From assembly GCF_018069625.1 (NCBI RefSeq), contig NZ_CP072941.1:9300001-9364000 (forward strand): DNA of 64,000 bases, in the 5' to 3' direction. The stretch comes from Streptomyces yatensis (GTDB lineage Bacteria > Actinomycetota > Actinomycetes > Streptomycetales > Streptomycetaceae). Position numbers and translations under genes: made by a program. The notes under the pieces were generated by a model. It was not told the origin of the DNA. It saw only the letters and a list, made by a program, of their open reading frames with translations, and searched no databases. Position 1 is the first letter of the stretch. Each line of letters begins with the position of its first letter. Below are positions 1 to 13,000 of this stretch, in pieces.

Positions 1-1041
1 CCCTTCGATCTCACGAGCGGCCCACTGGCGCGGCTGCGTGTGCTGCGCCTGGCCGAGCTCGACCATGTGCTGGTGCTCACCCTGCACCATCTGGTCACCG
101 ACGGCTGGTCCCAGGGTGTGCTGGTCCGCGATCTGTCCCTCGTGTACTCGGCGCTGCTGCGCGGCGCCGAACCCGATCTGCCACCCGTGCCCGTCCAGTA
201 CGCCGATGTCGCGAACTGGGAGCGCGAGTGGCTGCGCGGGGACCTGCTGCGCCGCCAACTCGACTACTGGCAGCGGCACTTCGACGCAATGGCACCCGCC
301 GAACTGCCCACCGACCGGCCCCGCGCCACGCCGGCCCGGTACGAGAGCGGCATCCACCACTGGCGACTGCCGAAGGACGCCGTGGAGGCGGCCCGGCGGC
401 TGGGCGAATCGTCCAGCGCCACCTTGTACATGACGCTGCTGACCGCGCTGAAGGTGGTCATGGCCGCCCGCTCGGACCACCAGGACGTCCTCGTCGGTGT
501 GCCCATGGCCAACCGTGGCCGGGACGAACTGGAGAACGTGGTCGGCCTCGTCTCCAAGATGCTGGCGCTGCGCACCGAGGTCTCCGGCGCCACCGACTTC
601 GGCACCCTGCTGGCCACGGTGCGCGATGCGATGTCCGACGCCTTCACCCACCAGGACCTGCCGTTCGTCTCCGTACTCAAGCACTCGGACGAAGCCACCG
701 GCGGCCAGGCCGGGAAGCGGCTGTCGGACGATCCGCCGGTAAAGGTGATCTTCCAGATCGTCAACACCCCACAGCGGCCCCTGATGCTCACCGGGCTGAC
801 CGCCGAACCGTTCCTGATGACCCATCCCCCGGTGACCGTCAACGTGGACATGGAGATCGACCTGTACGAGAACGCGGAGGACGGCGGCCTCGCCGGAACC
901 GTGCTGTTCAGCACGTCCCTCTTCGACCGCGCCACGATCGAGCGGTTCTGCGACGACGTGGTGGCCGTGGTCTCCGCGGCCGCCGCGGACCCCGGACGGT
1001 CGGTCTGGCAGGTCTGGCAGGTCCGAGGGCGCGATCAGTGA
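1..1041 (+). CDS. merP: NRPS, C-terminal condensation domain (5' end outside window), MerP-like
   Basis: This is the last ~346 codons of an NRPS; frame 1 is open from the first base and stops at TGA 1039-1041. The visible part is a condensation domain with an intact HHLVTDG (HHxxxDG) active-site motif at about codon 25, followed by the usual C-domain fold through residues resembling the GVPMANR and DLPFV motifs. It ends ~12 residues after the domain, with no carrier protein or thioesterase behind it. A terminal C domain on the NRPS is typical of the pipecolate-incorporating enzymes RapP, FkbP and MerP, where it is thought to help release and cyclise the chain. The stop codon overlaps the PKS start by 4 bases (GTGA), so the two genes are probably co-translated. 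The merP symbol is inferred from this context; adenylation specificity cannot be seen here. It could instead be another NRPS or a free-standing C enzyme. Confidence 0.85.
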   Translation, partial: PFDLTSGPLARLRVLRLAELDHVLVLTLHHLVTDGWSQGVLVRDLSLVYSALLRGAEPDLPPVPVQYADVANWEREWLRGDLLRRQLDYWQRHFDAMAPAELPTDRPRATPARYESGIHHWRLPKDAVEAARRLGESSSATLYMTLLTALKVVMAARSDHQDVLVGVPMANRGRDELENVVGLVSKMLALRTEVSGATDFGTLLATVRDAMSDAFTHQDLPFVSVLKHSDEATGGQAGKRLSDDPPVKVIFQIVNTPQRPLMLTGLTAEPFLMTHPPVTVNVDMEIDLYENAEDGGLAGTVLFSTSLFDRATIERFCDDVVAVVSAAAADPGRSVWQVWQVRGRDQ

Positions 1042-4000
1042 ACGACGACCCCGTAGGTGATTCGGCGCACGGTCCGGCAGACCCTTCCACAGACGATTCC
1101 GCCCCGAGGAACAGCATGGAACCGGACGAGGCCATCGCCGTCGTCGGAATGTCCTGCCGCTTTCCGCAGGCACCCGACCCCGAGGCGTTCTGGCGGCTGC
1201 TGAGCGAGGGCGTCTCCGCGATCAGCGAGGTGCCCGCCGGGCGGTGGGCCGGCGACCCGTCCATGCCGCCCGCCATCCGCCACGGCGGCTTCATCGACGA
1301 CGTCGACCGCTTCGACCCCGCCTTCTTCGGCATCTCGCCACGCGAAGCCGTGACGATGGACCCCCAGCAGCGACTGATCCTGGAGCTGGGATGGGAGGGG
1401 CTGGAGGACGCGGGCATCGTGCCCGCCACCCTGCGGGGAGCCACCGTCGGCGCGTTCATCGGCGCCGGGTCCGCCGACTACGCCTCGCTGATCCGCGCCC
1501 GCGGCCGCTCGCACCACACGCTGACCGGCGTCCAGCGCGGCATGCTCGCGAACCGGCTCTCCCATGTGCTCGGCCTGAGCGGCCCCAGCGTGACCGTCGA
1601 CGCGGCCCAGGCATCCTCCCTGGTCGCGGTACATATGGCCGTGGAGAGCCTGCGCCGCGGCGAGTCACGGCTGGCGCTTGCGGGCGGAGTGAACCTGAAC
1701 CTCTCCGCGGAAACCGCCGCCGACATCGCCGCCTTCGGTGCGCTCTCCCCGGACGGCCGCTGCTTCACCTTCGACGCCCGCGCCAACGGCTATGTGCGGG
1801 GCGAGGGCGGTGGCATCGTCGTCCTGAAACCGCTGTCCGACGCCCTCGCCGACGGCGACACCGTCTACTGCGTGATCGAGGGCAGCGCGGTCAACAACGA
1901 CGGCGGCGGTACCTCGCTCACCGCCCCCGACCCCCGCGGTCAGCAAGAGGTGCTCCGGCTGGCCCAGCGGCGGGCCGCGGTCTCACCCGGCGCCGTGCAG
2001 TACGTGGAACTGCACGGCACCGGAACGGCCCTCGGCGACCCGGTCGAGGCGGCGGCCCTGAGCGCCGTCTTCGGCCGGAGCGGGACGGGGCCGGTCCAGC
2101 TGGGTTCGGTGAAGACCAACATCGGCCACCTCGAAGCCGCCGCCGGTATCGCCGGACTGCTGAAGACGGCACTGGCCATCCACCACCGTCGGCTGCCCGC
2201 CACTCTCCATCACCGCACGCCGAATCCCCGCATCCCCCTGGGCGAGCTCAACCTGGAAATGCGCCTGGCGCCGGGGGAGTGGCCGAAGGCGGACCACCGC
2301 CTGATCGCCGGCGTCAGCTCGTTCGGGATGGGCGGCACCAACTGCCATGTGGTGGTTGCCGAACCACCCGTCCGGGCCCCCTCGCACGCCTCGGCACACC
2401 CGGAACCCGGGGCGCTCCCGAACCCGAGCCCCCTTCCTGTCTCCGTACCGGTTCCACTTGCGCTGTCGGCGACGACCGCGGCCGCGCTCCGGGACCAGGC
2501 GATGCGGCTACGGCCGTATCTGGAGCGGTCGCCGAACCTCACCGACCTCGCCTTCTCCCTCGCCACCACCCGGACCACCTTCGAACACCGCGCGGTGCTC
2601 CTCGCCACGGAGGCCACCGACGCGGCACCCGGCCTGGACACGCTCACCGAAGGCGGCACGGCGCCCGGCCTGGTGACCGGCACGGCGAGGGCGGGAAGGC
2701 TCGCCTTCGCCTTCGCCGGCCAGGGATCCCAACGTCTCGGCATGGGACGCGAACTCAGCGCCGCCTTCCCCGTGTTCGCCGAAGCGCTCGACACCGTGTG
2801 CACGGCGCTGGACGCACACCTCGACCGTCCCCTTCGGGACGTCATCCACGGCGACGACGCCCAGCTGCTCGACCAGACGGTGTACGCCCAGGCCGGACTC
2901 TTCGCGGTGGAGGTGGCGCTCTTCCGGCTGCTCGAGGACTTCGGGCTCGTACCGGACGTGCTGATCGGCCACTCCCTCGGCGAAGTGAGCGCCGCCCATG
3001 TCGCCGGTGTGCTGTCGCTGACGGACGCCGCCGCCTTCGTCGCCACCCGCGGCCGGCTGATGCAGGCCGTGACGGAACCGGGCGCCATGGTTCTGCTCGA
3101 AGCGACCGAGGACGAGGTCACCCGGACCCTCATGACGGGCGAGGCGTCGGACGCTAGCGCCCGGATCTGCGTGGCCGCGGTCAACGGACCGGCCGCCACG
3201 GTGATCTCGGGGGATGAGCGCGCCGTACTCGACCTCGCGGCGGAGTGGACCCACCGCGGACGCAGAACGAAGCGGCTCCGGACCAGCCACGCCTTCCATT
3301 CGCCGCATCTGGACCCCGTCCTCGACGAGCTTCGGCATGTCGCCGAGGGCCTCACGTACCGGCCGCCGCGGATACCGCTCATATCGAATGTGACCGGCAG
3401 CCGCGCCACGGCGGAAGAGCTGTGTTCCCCCGAGTACTGGGTACGGCATGTCCGTCGGACCGTACGGTTCCTGGACGGCATCCGCGCGCTGGAGGACGAG
3501 GGCGTCACCACCATCGTGGAGCTGAGCCCGGACAAGGCGCTCACCACCCTGGCCCGCGACTGCCTGACCAGGCCCGGGACGCTGGTGGGCGCGCTCCGCC
3601 GCGACCGGCCCGAGCCATTGGCCCTGGTCACCGCGCTGGCCGAGCTGTATGTCTCGGGCGCCGAGGTGGTATGGGACCCGCTGGTGTCCGGGGGACGGCG
3701 GATCCCGCTGCCCACGTACGCCTTCCAGCGGGAGTCGTACTGGATGTCCGCGTCAGGCCCCGAGGGCGGGGCTACGCCTGCGCGTGCGGTCACCTCCGCA
3801 CCTGCGGTTGTCTCCGCACCTGCGGTTGTCTCCGAGCCTGAGGACTCGGACCCGGGCCGGAGCGGTGGCGAGGTGCTCGGCATGGTCCGGGCGCACGCGG
3901 CCGTCGTGCTCGGATACGAGTCGGTGGCGGCCATCGGCGCCGAGCACACCTTCAAGCAACTGGGGTTCGACTCGATCACCGCCGTCGAGCTGTGCGAACG

Positions 4001-7000
4001 GCTCGGCGAGGCGACCGCCCTCCCCCTGCCCAGCACCCTGTTGTTCGACTATCCGACGCCCGCCGCACTCGCCGAGCATCTGCACCGCAGGCTCCACGAC
4101 GGGGTGGACGAGCGGACCGTGCCCGCGACGGGGCCGACGCCCGACAGTGGCGATCCGGTGGTGATCGTGGGCATGGGCTGCCGGTTCCCCGGCCGGGTGC
4201 ACTCGCCGGATGATCTCTGGCAGATCGTGGCCGACGGCGAAGACGCCATCTCCGGCTTTCCCTCCGACCGGGGCTGGGACCTCGATGGCCTCTACCATCC
4301 CGACCCCGACCACCCCGGTACCTCGTACGCACGCGACGGCGGATTCCTCTATGACGCGGCCGAGTTCGACGCGGGGTTCTTCGGCATCTCGCCGCGCGAG
4401 GCCGCGGCGATGGACCCGCAGCAGCGGCTGCTGCTGGAGACGGCGTGGGAGGCGCTGGAACAGGCGGGGATTCCCGCCGGGCACCTCAAGGGCAGTGGCA
4501 CAGGTGTGTTCATCGGAGCCTCGTCGGCGGGCTACGCGGCGGATGCCGGAGAGGCGGCCGAGGGCTATCGGCTGACCGGCACCGCGGCGAGCGTGGCCTC
4601 GGGCCGGGTGTCCTACACCCTGGGCCTCGAAGGTCCGGCGGTCACCGTGGACACGGCATGCTCGTCGTCGCTGGTCGCATTGCATCTGGCAGCGCAGTCG
4701 CTGAGGGCGGGCGAGTGCTCGCTGGCCTTGGCGGGCGGAGTGACGGTGATGGCCACACCGGCCATGTTCGTGGAGTTCTCCCGCCAGCGTGGGCTGGCCG
4801 CGGACGGGCGGTGCAAGGCGTTCGCTGCGGCGGCGGATGGCACAGGGTGGGCCGAGGGCGCCGGGATGCTGGTGGTCGAGCGGCTGTCGGACGCCGAGCG
4901 CCATGGGCATCGGGTGTTGGCGGTGGTGCGGGGTTCGGCGGTGAATCAGGACGGTGCGTCGAACGGGTTGACGGCGCCGAATGGTCCGTCGCAGCAGCGG
5001 GTGATCCGGCAGGCGTTGGCGAATGCCCGTTTGTCCGCGGTGGATGTGGACGCGGTGGAGGCGCACGGTACGGGGACGACGCTGGGTGATCCGATCGAGG
5101 CGCAGGCGTTGCTGGCCACCTACGGTCGGGACCGGGCGCCGGATAGGCCACTGCTGCTGGGCTCGGTGAAGTCCAATATCGGTCATACGCAGGCGGCGGC
5201 GGGGGTTGCCGGTGTGATCAAGATGGTGATGGCGATGCGCCACGGCGTGCTGCCCCGGACCCTGCATGTGGATGCGCCGTCGCCACACGTCGACTGGTCC
5301 GGCGGCCGGGTCGAGCTGCTCACCGAGGCAATGCCGTGGCCCGCGACCGGTGGTCTGCGCCGAGCGGGCGTCTCGTCGTTCGGAGTGAGCGGCACCAACG
5401 CGCACGTCATTCTGGAGCAGGCCCCGGAGGCGGCCCAGCCGACCGATCCCATCGGGGAAGGTGGCCCCGAAGCCACGACGGTCGCCTGGGTGTTGTCGGG
5501 CCAGGGCGAGGCGGGGCTACGGGCGCAGGCCGAGCGGCTCCGTGCCTTCCTGGCGCGCGGTCCCCGTCCCACCCCGGCAGAGGTGGGATGGTCGCTGGCA
5601 TCGACACGTACGACGTTGTCGCACCGCGCTGTGGTCGTGGGGGCTGACTACGACGAGTTGCTGCGCGGTGTGGACGCGGTGGCTGATGGGGTGCCCGCGC
5701 CCGGCGTGGTACGGGGCGCCGGAGCATCCGGAGACGTGGTGTTCGTCTTCCCGGGGCAGGGGTCGCAGTGGGCCGGGATGGCCTTGGAGTTGATGGAGTC
5801 CTCGCCGGTGTTCGCACGGCGGATGGGCGAATGTGCGGATGCGCTGGCGGCATTGGTGGAGTGGTCGCTGTTCGATGTGTTGGGTGATGAGGTGGCGCTG
5901 GGCCGGGTGGATGTGGTGCAGCCGGTGTTGTGGGCGGTGATGGTGTCGCTGGCGGAGTTGTGGCGTTCGTTTGGTGTGGTGCCGTCGGCGGTGGTGGGTC
6001 ATTCGCAGGGTGAGATCGCGGCGGCGTGTGTGGCGGGTGGTTTGTCGCTGGCGGATGGGGCGCGGGTGGTGGCCTTGCGCAGCAAGGCGCTGCTGGCTCT
6101 GTCGGGCCGGGGTGGGATGGTGTCCGTCCCGGTGCCCGCCGACCGGCTGCGGGACCGCACCGGTTTGTCGGTGGCGGCGGTGAATGGTCCGGCGTCGACG
6201 GTGGTGTCGGGGTCGGTTGAGGTGCTGGATGCGGTGCTGGTGGAGTTCCCGGAGGCCAAGCGGATTCCGGTGGATTACGCCTCGCATTCGGTGCAGGTGG
6301 AGGAGATCAGGGGAGAGCTGGCGGAGGCGCTGGCGGGTGTGGAGCCGCGCGGTGGGCAGGTGCCGTTCTATTCGACGGTGACCGGGCGGCTGATGGACAC
6401 CGCGGAGCTGGATGCCGGGTACTGGTACCGGAATCTGCGCGAGACCGTGGAGTTCCAGGGCACCGTTGAGACCCTCATACGCCAGGATCACACGGTGTTC
6501 GTCGAGGCCAGTCCGCATCCGGTGCTGACCATCGGCATCCAGGACACCGCCGATGCCACCGACACCCCGATCCTCACCAGTGGATCGCTCCGCCGCGACG
6601 ACGGCACGATCCAGCGCTTTCTGAGCCACCTGGCCGAACTCCATGTGCGCGGTGTCCGGGTCGACTGGCGACCGCTCTTCGCCGGTGTCTCGCCCGTCGA
6701 GCTGCCGACATACGCCTTCCAACGGGAACGGTTCTGGCTTGGAGCGGACACTGCCGAGTCCGCCGCGGCCGCGTGGCGATACCGGATCGCCTGGAAGCCA
6801 CTGCCCGGGATGGACACCCCGCCCCTGTCCGGAGAGTGGCTGGCGGTGGTCCCCGAAGGGGACGAGTGGGCCATGGCCGGTGCCCAGGCGCTGGCCGAGC
6901 AGGGTGGCGCGCGGGTCCGTACCCTCCAGGTGCCGTACGACGCGGAGCGTCAGAGCCTGACCGGGCTGCTGACGGACGCGGTCGGATCCGATGACATCTC

Positions 7001-10000
7001 CGGTGTCGTCTCGTTCCTGGCCCTCGACGAGCGTCCGCATCCGACCCACCGGGCCCTGTCCCAGGGGATGGCGCACACTGTCGAGCTGCTGTGTGCGCTC
7101 GCCGCCGCCGAGGTCGAGGCTCCGCTGTGGTGTGTCACCCGGTCGGCCGTCGCGGCCCTGCCGGGGGATCCGGAACCCAGCCCGGCCCAGGCGGCGATAT
7201 GGGGATTCGGACGCGTGGCCGGACTGGAGCGATCCGGACACTGGGGTGGGCTGATCGACCTGCCCACGGACTGGGACGCACAGGTGGCGGGGAGGTTCGT
7301 CGCCGTGCTGGCCGAGACGGTCGGCGAGGACCAGGTCGCGGTGCGGCCTTCGGCGGCCCTGGGCCGACGGCTGGAACCGGCGGCCACGACCGGACCGGCC
7401 GACGCATGGCGCCCGCACGGCACGGTTCTGATCACCGGAGGCACCGGTGCGCTGGGTGCGCGGGTGGCAAGGTGGCTGGCACAGGCGGGTGCGGAGCACC
7501 TGGTGCTGCTCGGCCGTCGCGGCTCGCAGGCCCCGGGGGCGGCCGCGCTGGAGGACGAACTGACCGCGCTCGGCGTACGAGTCACCATGACGGCCTGCGA
7601 TGTGACCGACCGGGCCGCTCTCGTCGAGGTGCTGGCGTCGGTGCCGGACCTCACCGCCGTGGTCCATCTCGCGGGAACCGTGCGGTTCGGCGGTGCGATC
7701 GACGCGGATCTCGACGAGTACGCCGCCGTCTTCGACGCCAAGGTCACCGGCGCCCTGCACCTGGACGAGCTGCTCGACCACGCGTCGCTTGAGGCGTTCG
7801 TCCTCTTCTCCTCGGCAGCGGCGGTCTGGGGTGGCGCCGGCCAGGCCGGATACGCGGCGGCGAACGCTGTGCTCGACGGTTTGGCACAGCGACGCCGGGC
7901 ACGCGGCCTACCGGCCACCTCGATCGGATGGGGCACCTGGGGCGGCAGCCTCGCGCCCGAGAACGAGGAGCGGCTGAGCCGCCTCGGCCTGCGCCCGATG
8001 CGGCCGGAGACGGGCGTCGCCGCGCTGCGCCACGTCGTCGGAGCGGACGAGCCCTGCCCGGTCATCGCGGACGTCGACTGGGAGACCTTCGGCCCGGCCT
8101 TCATGGCCGGTCGGCCCAGCCCCCTGCTCAGCGAACTGCCACAGCTGCGAAAGGACTCCGGCGCCCTGGCGGTGGCAGGTGACCGCTCCGGATTGCGGGG
8201 GCGACTGGCCGGGGTGCCCGTGGCCGATCGGGACCGGATGCTGGTGGATCTGGTACGCGAGCACGCGGCCGAACTCCTGGGGCATCGCGACCCGGCGGCC
8301 ATCGACCCGATGGTGCCCTTCCGGCAACTGGGCTTCGACTCGCTGACGGCGGTCGAACTGCGGACCCGGCTGAACACGAGCACCGGACTGCGTCTCCCGG
8401 CCACCTTGCTGTTCGACCACCCGAGCTGTCGGGCCGTTGCCGACCTGCTGTGCTCGGAGCTGCTCGGCGGCGACCGGGCGGGCTCCCTCGAGATGCCCTC
8501 CGCCGAGGAGGCTGTGCCCGTCGGCGCGGCGGCCCTCGACGAGCCGATCGCCATCATCGCGATGAGCTGCCGCTTCCCGGGAGACATCCAATCCCCCGAG
8601 GACTTGTGGCGGGTCGTCAGCGAGGGCCGGGAAGTGCTCTGCGACTTCCCCGACGACCGTGGCTGGGACACGGACGCGCTGTACGACCCGGATCCGGACC
8701 GTCCCGGCACCAGCTATGCGCGTACCGGCGGATTCCTTTACGACGCCGCGGAGTTCGACCCGGAACTCTTCGGCATCTCACCGCGTGAGGCGCTGGCGAT
8801 GGACCCCCAGCAGAGACTGCTGCTGGAGTCGGCGTGGCAGGTCTTCGAGCGCGCCAGGATGGCGCCGACCTCTCTGCGGGCCACCAGGACCGGTGTCTTC
8901 ATCGGCGGCTGGGCCCAGGGCTATCCCTCGGCGTCGGACGAGGGATATGCCCTGACCGGTGCCGCGACCAGCGTGATGTCCGGTCGGATCGCCTACGCGC
9001 TGGGTCTGGAGGGCCCCGCGCTGACCGTGGACACGGCGTGTTCGTCCTCGCTGGTGGCGTTGCATCTGGCGAGTGAGGCGCTGCGGCGGGGCGAGTGTTC
9101 GCTGGCGCTCGCGGGCGGCGTGACGGTGATGGCGACGCCCAGCACCTTCGTGGAGTTCTCGCGCCAGCGCGGGCTGGCCCCGGACGGGCGGTGCAAGGCG
9201 TTCGCCGGGGCGGCGGACGGCACGGGGTGGGGCGAGGGCGTGGGCATGCTGCTCGTGGAGCGGTTGTCCGATGCTGAGCGAAACGGCCATCGGGTGTTGG
9301 CGGTGGTGCGGGGTTCGGCGGTGAATCAGGACGGTGCGTCGAATGGGTTGACGGCGCCGAATGGTCCGTCGCAGCAGCGGGTGATTCGGCAGGCGTTGGC
9401 GAATGCTCGTTTGTCGGCGGTGGATGTGGATGCGGTGGAGGCGCACGGTACGGGGACGACGCTGGGTGATCCGATCGAGGCGCAGGCGCTGTTGGCCACG
9501 TACGGTCAGGGCCGGGATCCGGAGCGGCCGCTGTGGTTGGGGTCGTTGAAGTCGAATATCGGTCATACGCAGGCGGCGGCGGGTGTGGCCGGTGTGATCA
9601 AGATGGTGATGGCGCTGCGGCACGGAGTGCTCCCGCGCACACTGCATGTGGATGAGCCGACACCGAAGGTGGATTGGTCCACCGGTGCGGTGGAGTTGCT
9701 CACCGAGCCGGCCGAGTGGCGGGAGGAGGGTCGACCGCGACGCGCCGGAGTGTCGGCCTTCGGCGTGAGCGGCACCAACGCCCACGTCATCCTGGAGCAG
9801 GCACCGGAGGTGGCGGCCGAGAGCAGGCAGGATCGTGTCGAGCCGGTGGCGGTGCCCTGGGTGCTCTCGGGCGCGAGCGATGCGGGTCTGCGGGCGCAGA
9901 TCGAGCACTTGCGGACCTTTGTCGACGACCACCCCTCGCTTGACCCGGTGGACGTGGGCTGGTCGTTGGCATCTACGCGTGCGCTGCTGCCCCATCGCAC

Positions 10001-13000
10001 CGTCGTCGTGGGCTCGGACCTCGCCGCACTGCGACGTGGGTTGGACGCGGTGGAGGTCACCGGCGCGGTCGGGGCGGATCGTGGAGTGGTGTTCGTCTTC
10101 CCGGGTCAGGGGTCGCAGTGGGTGGGGATGGCGCTGGCGTTGGCGGAGTCCTCGCCGGTGTTCGCGCGGCGGTTGGGTGAGTGTGCGGATGCGTTGGCTC
10201 CGCTGGTGGAGTGGTCGCTGTTCGATGTGTTGGGTGATGAGGCGGCGCTGGGCCGGGTGGATGTGGTGCAGCCGGTGTTGTGGGCGGTGATGGTGTCCCT
10301 GGCCGAGTTGTGGCGTTCGTTTGGTGTGGTGCCGTCGGCGGTGGTGGGTCATTCGCAGGGCGAGATCGCGGCGGCGTGTGTGGCGGGTGGTCTGTCGCTG
10401 TCGGATGGCGCCCGGGTGGTGGTGCTGCGGAGTAGGGCGTTGCTTGCCTTGTCGGGTCGGGGTGGGATGGTGTCCGTCCCGGTGCCCGCCGATCAGCTGC
10501 GGGACCGTACCGGTTTGTCGGTGGCGGCGGTGAACGGTCCGGCGTCGACGGTGGTGTCCGGGTCGGTTGAGGTGCTGGATGCGGTGCTGGTGGAGTTCCC
10601 TGAGGCCAAGCGGATTCCGGTGGATTACGCCTCGCATTCGGTGCAGGTGGAAGAGATCCGGGGAGAGCTGGCGGAGGCTCTGGCGGGCGTCGCGCCGTGC
10701 GGTGGGCAGGTGCCGTTCTATTCGGCGGTGACCGGGCGGCTGATGGACACCGCGGAGCTGGACGCGGGGTACTGGTACCGGAATCTGCGCGAGACCGTGG
10801 AATTCCGGTCCACGATTGAGGGGCTGCTGGAGCTCGGGCACACGGTGTTCGTCGAGGCCAGTCCGCATCCGGTGCTGACCATCGGTATCCAGGACACCGC
10901 CGACGCCACCGACACCCCGGTCATCACCACCGGATCGCTGCGCCGCGACGACGGCGGCCTGGTCTCCTTCCTCACCGCGCTGGGCCGGTTGCATGTCCGG
11001 GGCGTCGCGGTGGAGTGGCGGGCGGCGTTCGCCGGGCTGGACGCGCACGCCATCGACCTGCCGACCTACGCCTTCCAGCGTCGGCGCTTCTGGGCGGCTT
11101 CCCTCCGGTCGACACCCGGCTCGGCCGAGGTCGACCACCCCCTCGTGGGTGCGATAGTGCCCTTGCCCGATTCCGGAGGTGCGCTGCTCACCGGTGTGCT
11201 CTCGCTGGCCGGTCAGCCGTGGCTGGCCGAACACTCGGTATCCGGTGTGGTCCTGTTCCCGGGGACGGGGTTTGTGGAGTTGGTGTTGCAGGCGGGGTTG
11301 CGGTTGGGGTGTGGGGTGGTTGAGGAGTTGACGTTGGAGGGGCCGTTGGTGCTTCCGGGGCGGGGTGAGGTGGAGGTTCAGGTTGCGGTGGGTGGTCCGG
11401 GTGAGGGGGGCCGTCGTTCGGTGTCGGTGTTTTCGTGTCGGGAGGGTGAGTGGGTTCGGCATGCGGTGGGTGTGGTGGGGGTGGCCGAGGTTGAGGTGTC
11501 GGCTGTGGAGGTGTGGCCGCCGGTGGGTGCGGAGCGGGTGGGAGTGGAGGGGGTTTATGGGGCGTTGGCGGAGCGGGGGTATGCGTATGGGCCGGTGTTC
11601 CGGGGGCTGCGGGATGCCTGGCGCCGGGGAGACGAGCTCTTCGTCGAGGCGGTGGTACCGGAGGAGGCGAGAGGTGATGCGGCTCGCTGCGCGATACATC
11701 CGGCTCTGCTCGACGCCGGGCTCCACGGCGTCGGACTGGGCGGCCTGATCACCGACGACGGCGGGGCGTATCTCCCGTTCTCCTGGAGCGGCGTCAGGCT
11801 GCACGCGGTCGGCGCCTCCGCCGTCCGGATGGCGCTGGCGCCCGCCGGGCCGGACACGGTGTCGCTGAGGGTGACCGATGAGGGGGGTGAGGCGGTCCTG
11901 TCGGTGGACTCCCTGGTACTCCGGCCCGTCCCGGAGGGACAGCTCGCCGACGCCCGGGTCGGCAGCCGCGATGCGTTGTATCGGGTGGAGTGGGTGGATG
12001 TGGGTGTGTGTGGGGTGGGGTCGTTTGTGGAGTGGGGTGAGGTGGCTTTGGGTGGGGTGGTGCCGGGGTGTGTGGTGTTGTCGGGGGTTGATGTGGTGGG
12101 TGTGTTGGAGGTTTTGCGGTTGTGGGTGGGGGATGAGCGGTTTGGGGGTTCGCGGTTGGTGGTGGTGACGCGGGGTGCGGTGTCGGTGGGTGGTGAGGGT
12201 GTGGTGGATGTGGGTGGTGGTGCGGTGTGGGGGTTGGTGCGGTCGGCGCAGTCGGAGCATCCGGGGCGGTTTGTGTTGGTGGATGTGGGTGTTGATGGGG
12301 ATGTGGGTGTGGTTGCGGGTGTGGTGGGGCTGGGGGAGTCGGAGGTTGCGGTGCGTGGGGGGCGGGTGTGGGTGCCGCGGTTGGTGGGTGTGAGTGGTGG
12401 TGGTCCGGCTGGTGGTGTGGTTTCGGATGTGGGTGGTGGTGTGGCGTTGGTGACGGGTGGGACGGGGTTGTTGGGTGGTTTGGTGGCGCGGCATTTGGTG
12501 TCGGTGTATGGGGTGGGTGAGGTGGTGTTGGTGAGTCGTCGGGGGTGGGGTGCTCCGGGGGTTGGGGGTTTGGTTGGGGAGTTGGAGGGGTTGGGTGCGC
12601 GGGTGCGGGTGGTGGCGTGTGATGTGGCGGATCGGGGTGCGGTGGCGGGGTTGGTGGGGTCGATTGAGGGGTTGGGGGTGGTGGTGCATGCGGCGGGTGT
12701 GGTGGATGACGGGGTGGTTGGTTCTTTGGATGGTGGGCGGTTGGTTGGGGTGTTGGGGCCGAAGGCGTTGGGGGCTTGGTATTTGCATGAGGCGACGTGT
12801 GGGTTGGATCTGTCGGCGTTTGTGTTGTTCTCGTCGGCGGCGGGTGTGTTGGGGAATGCGGGTCAGGGGAGTTATGCGGCGGCGAATGGGTTTCTGGATG
12901 CGTTGGCTGCGCATCGGCGGGCGCAGGGGCTGCCGGGGGTGTCCATCGCGTGGGGGTTCTGGGAAGAACGCAGCGAACTGACCACTGATCTGGCCGAGGT

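Noticed and set aside
7660..7700. KR1 suspected dead because its LDD region reads AGTVRF
   Set aside because: Loss of LDD is normal in A-type KRs; the NADPH loop, Ser, Tyr and Asn of the active site are intact.
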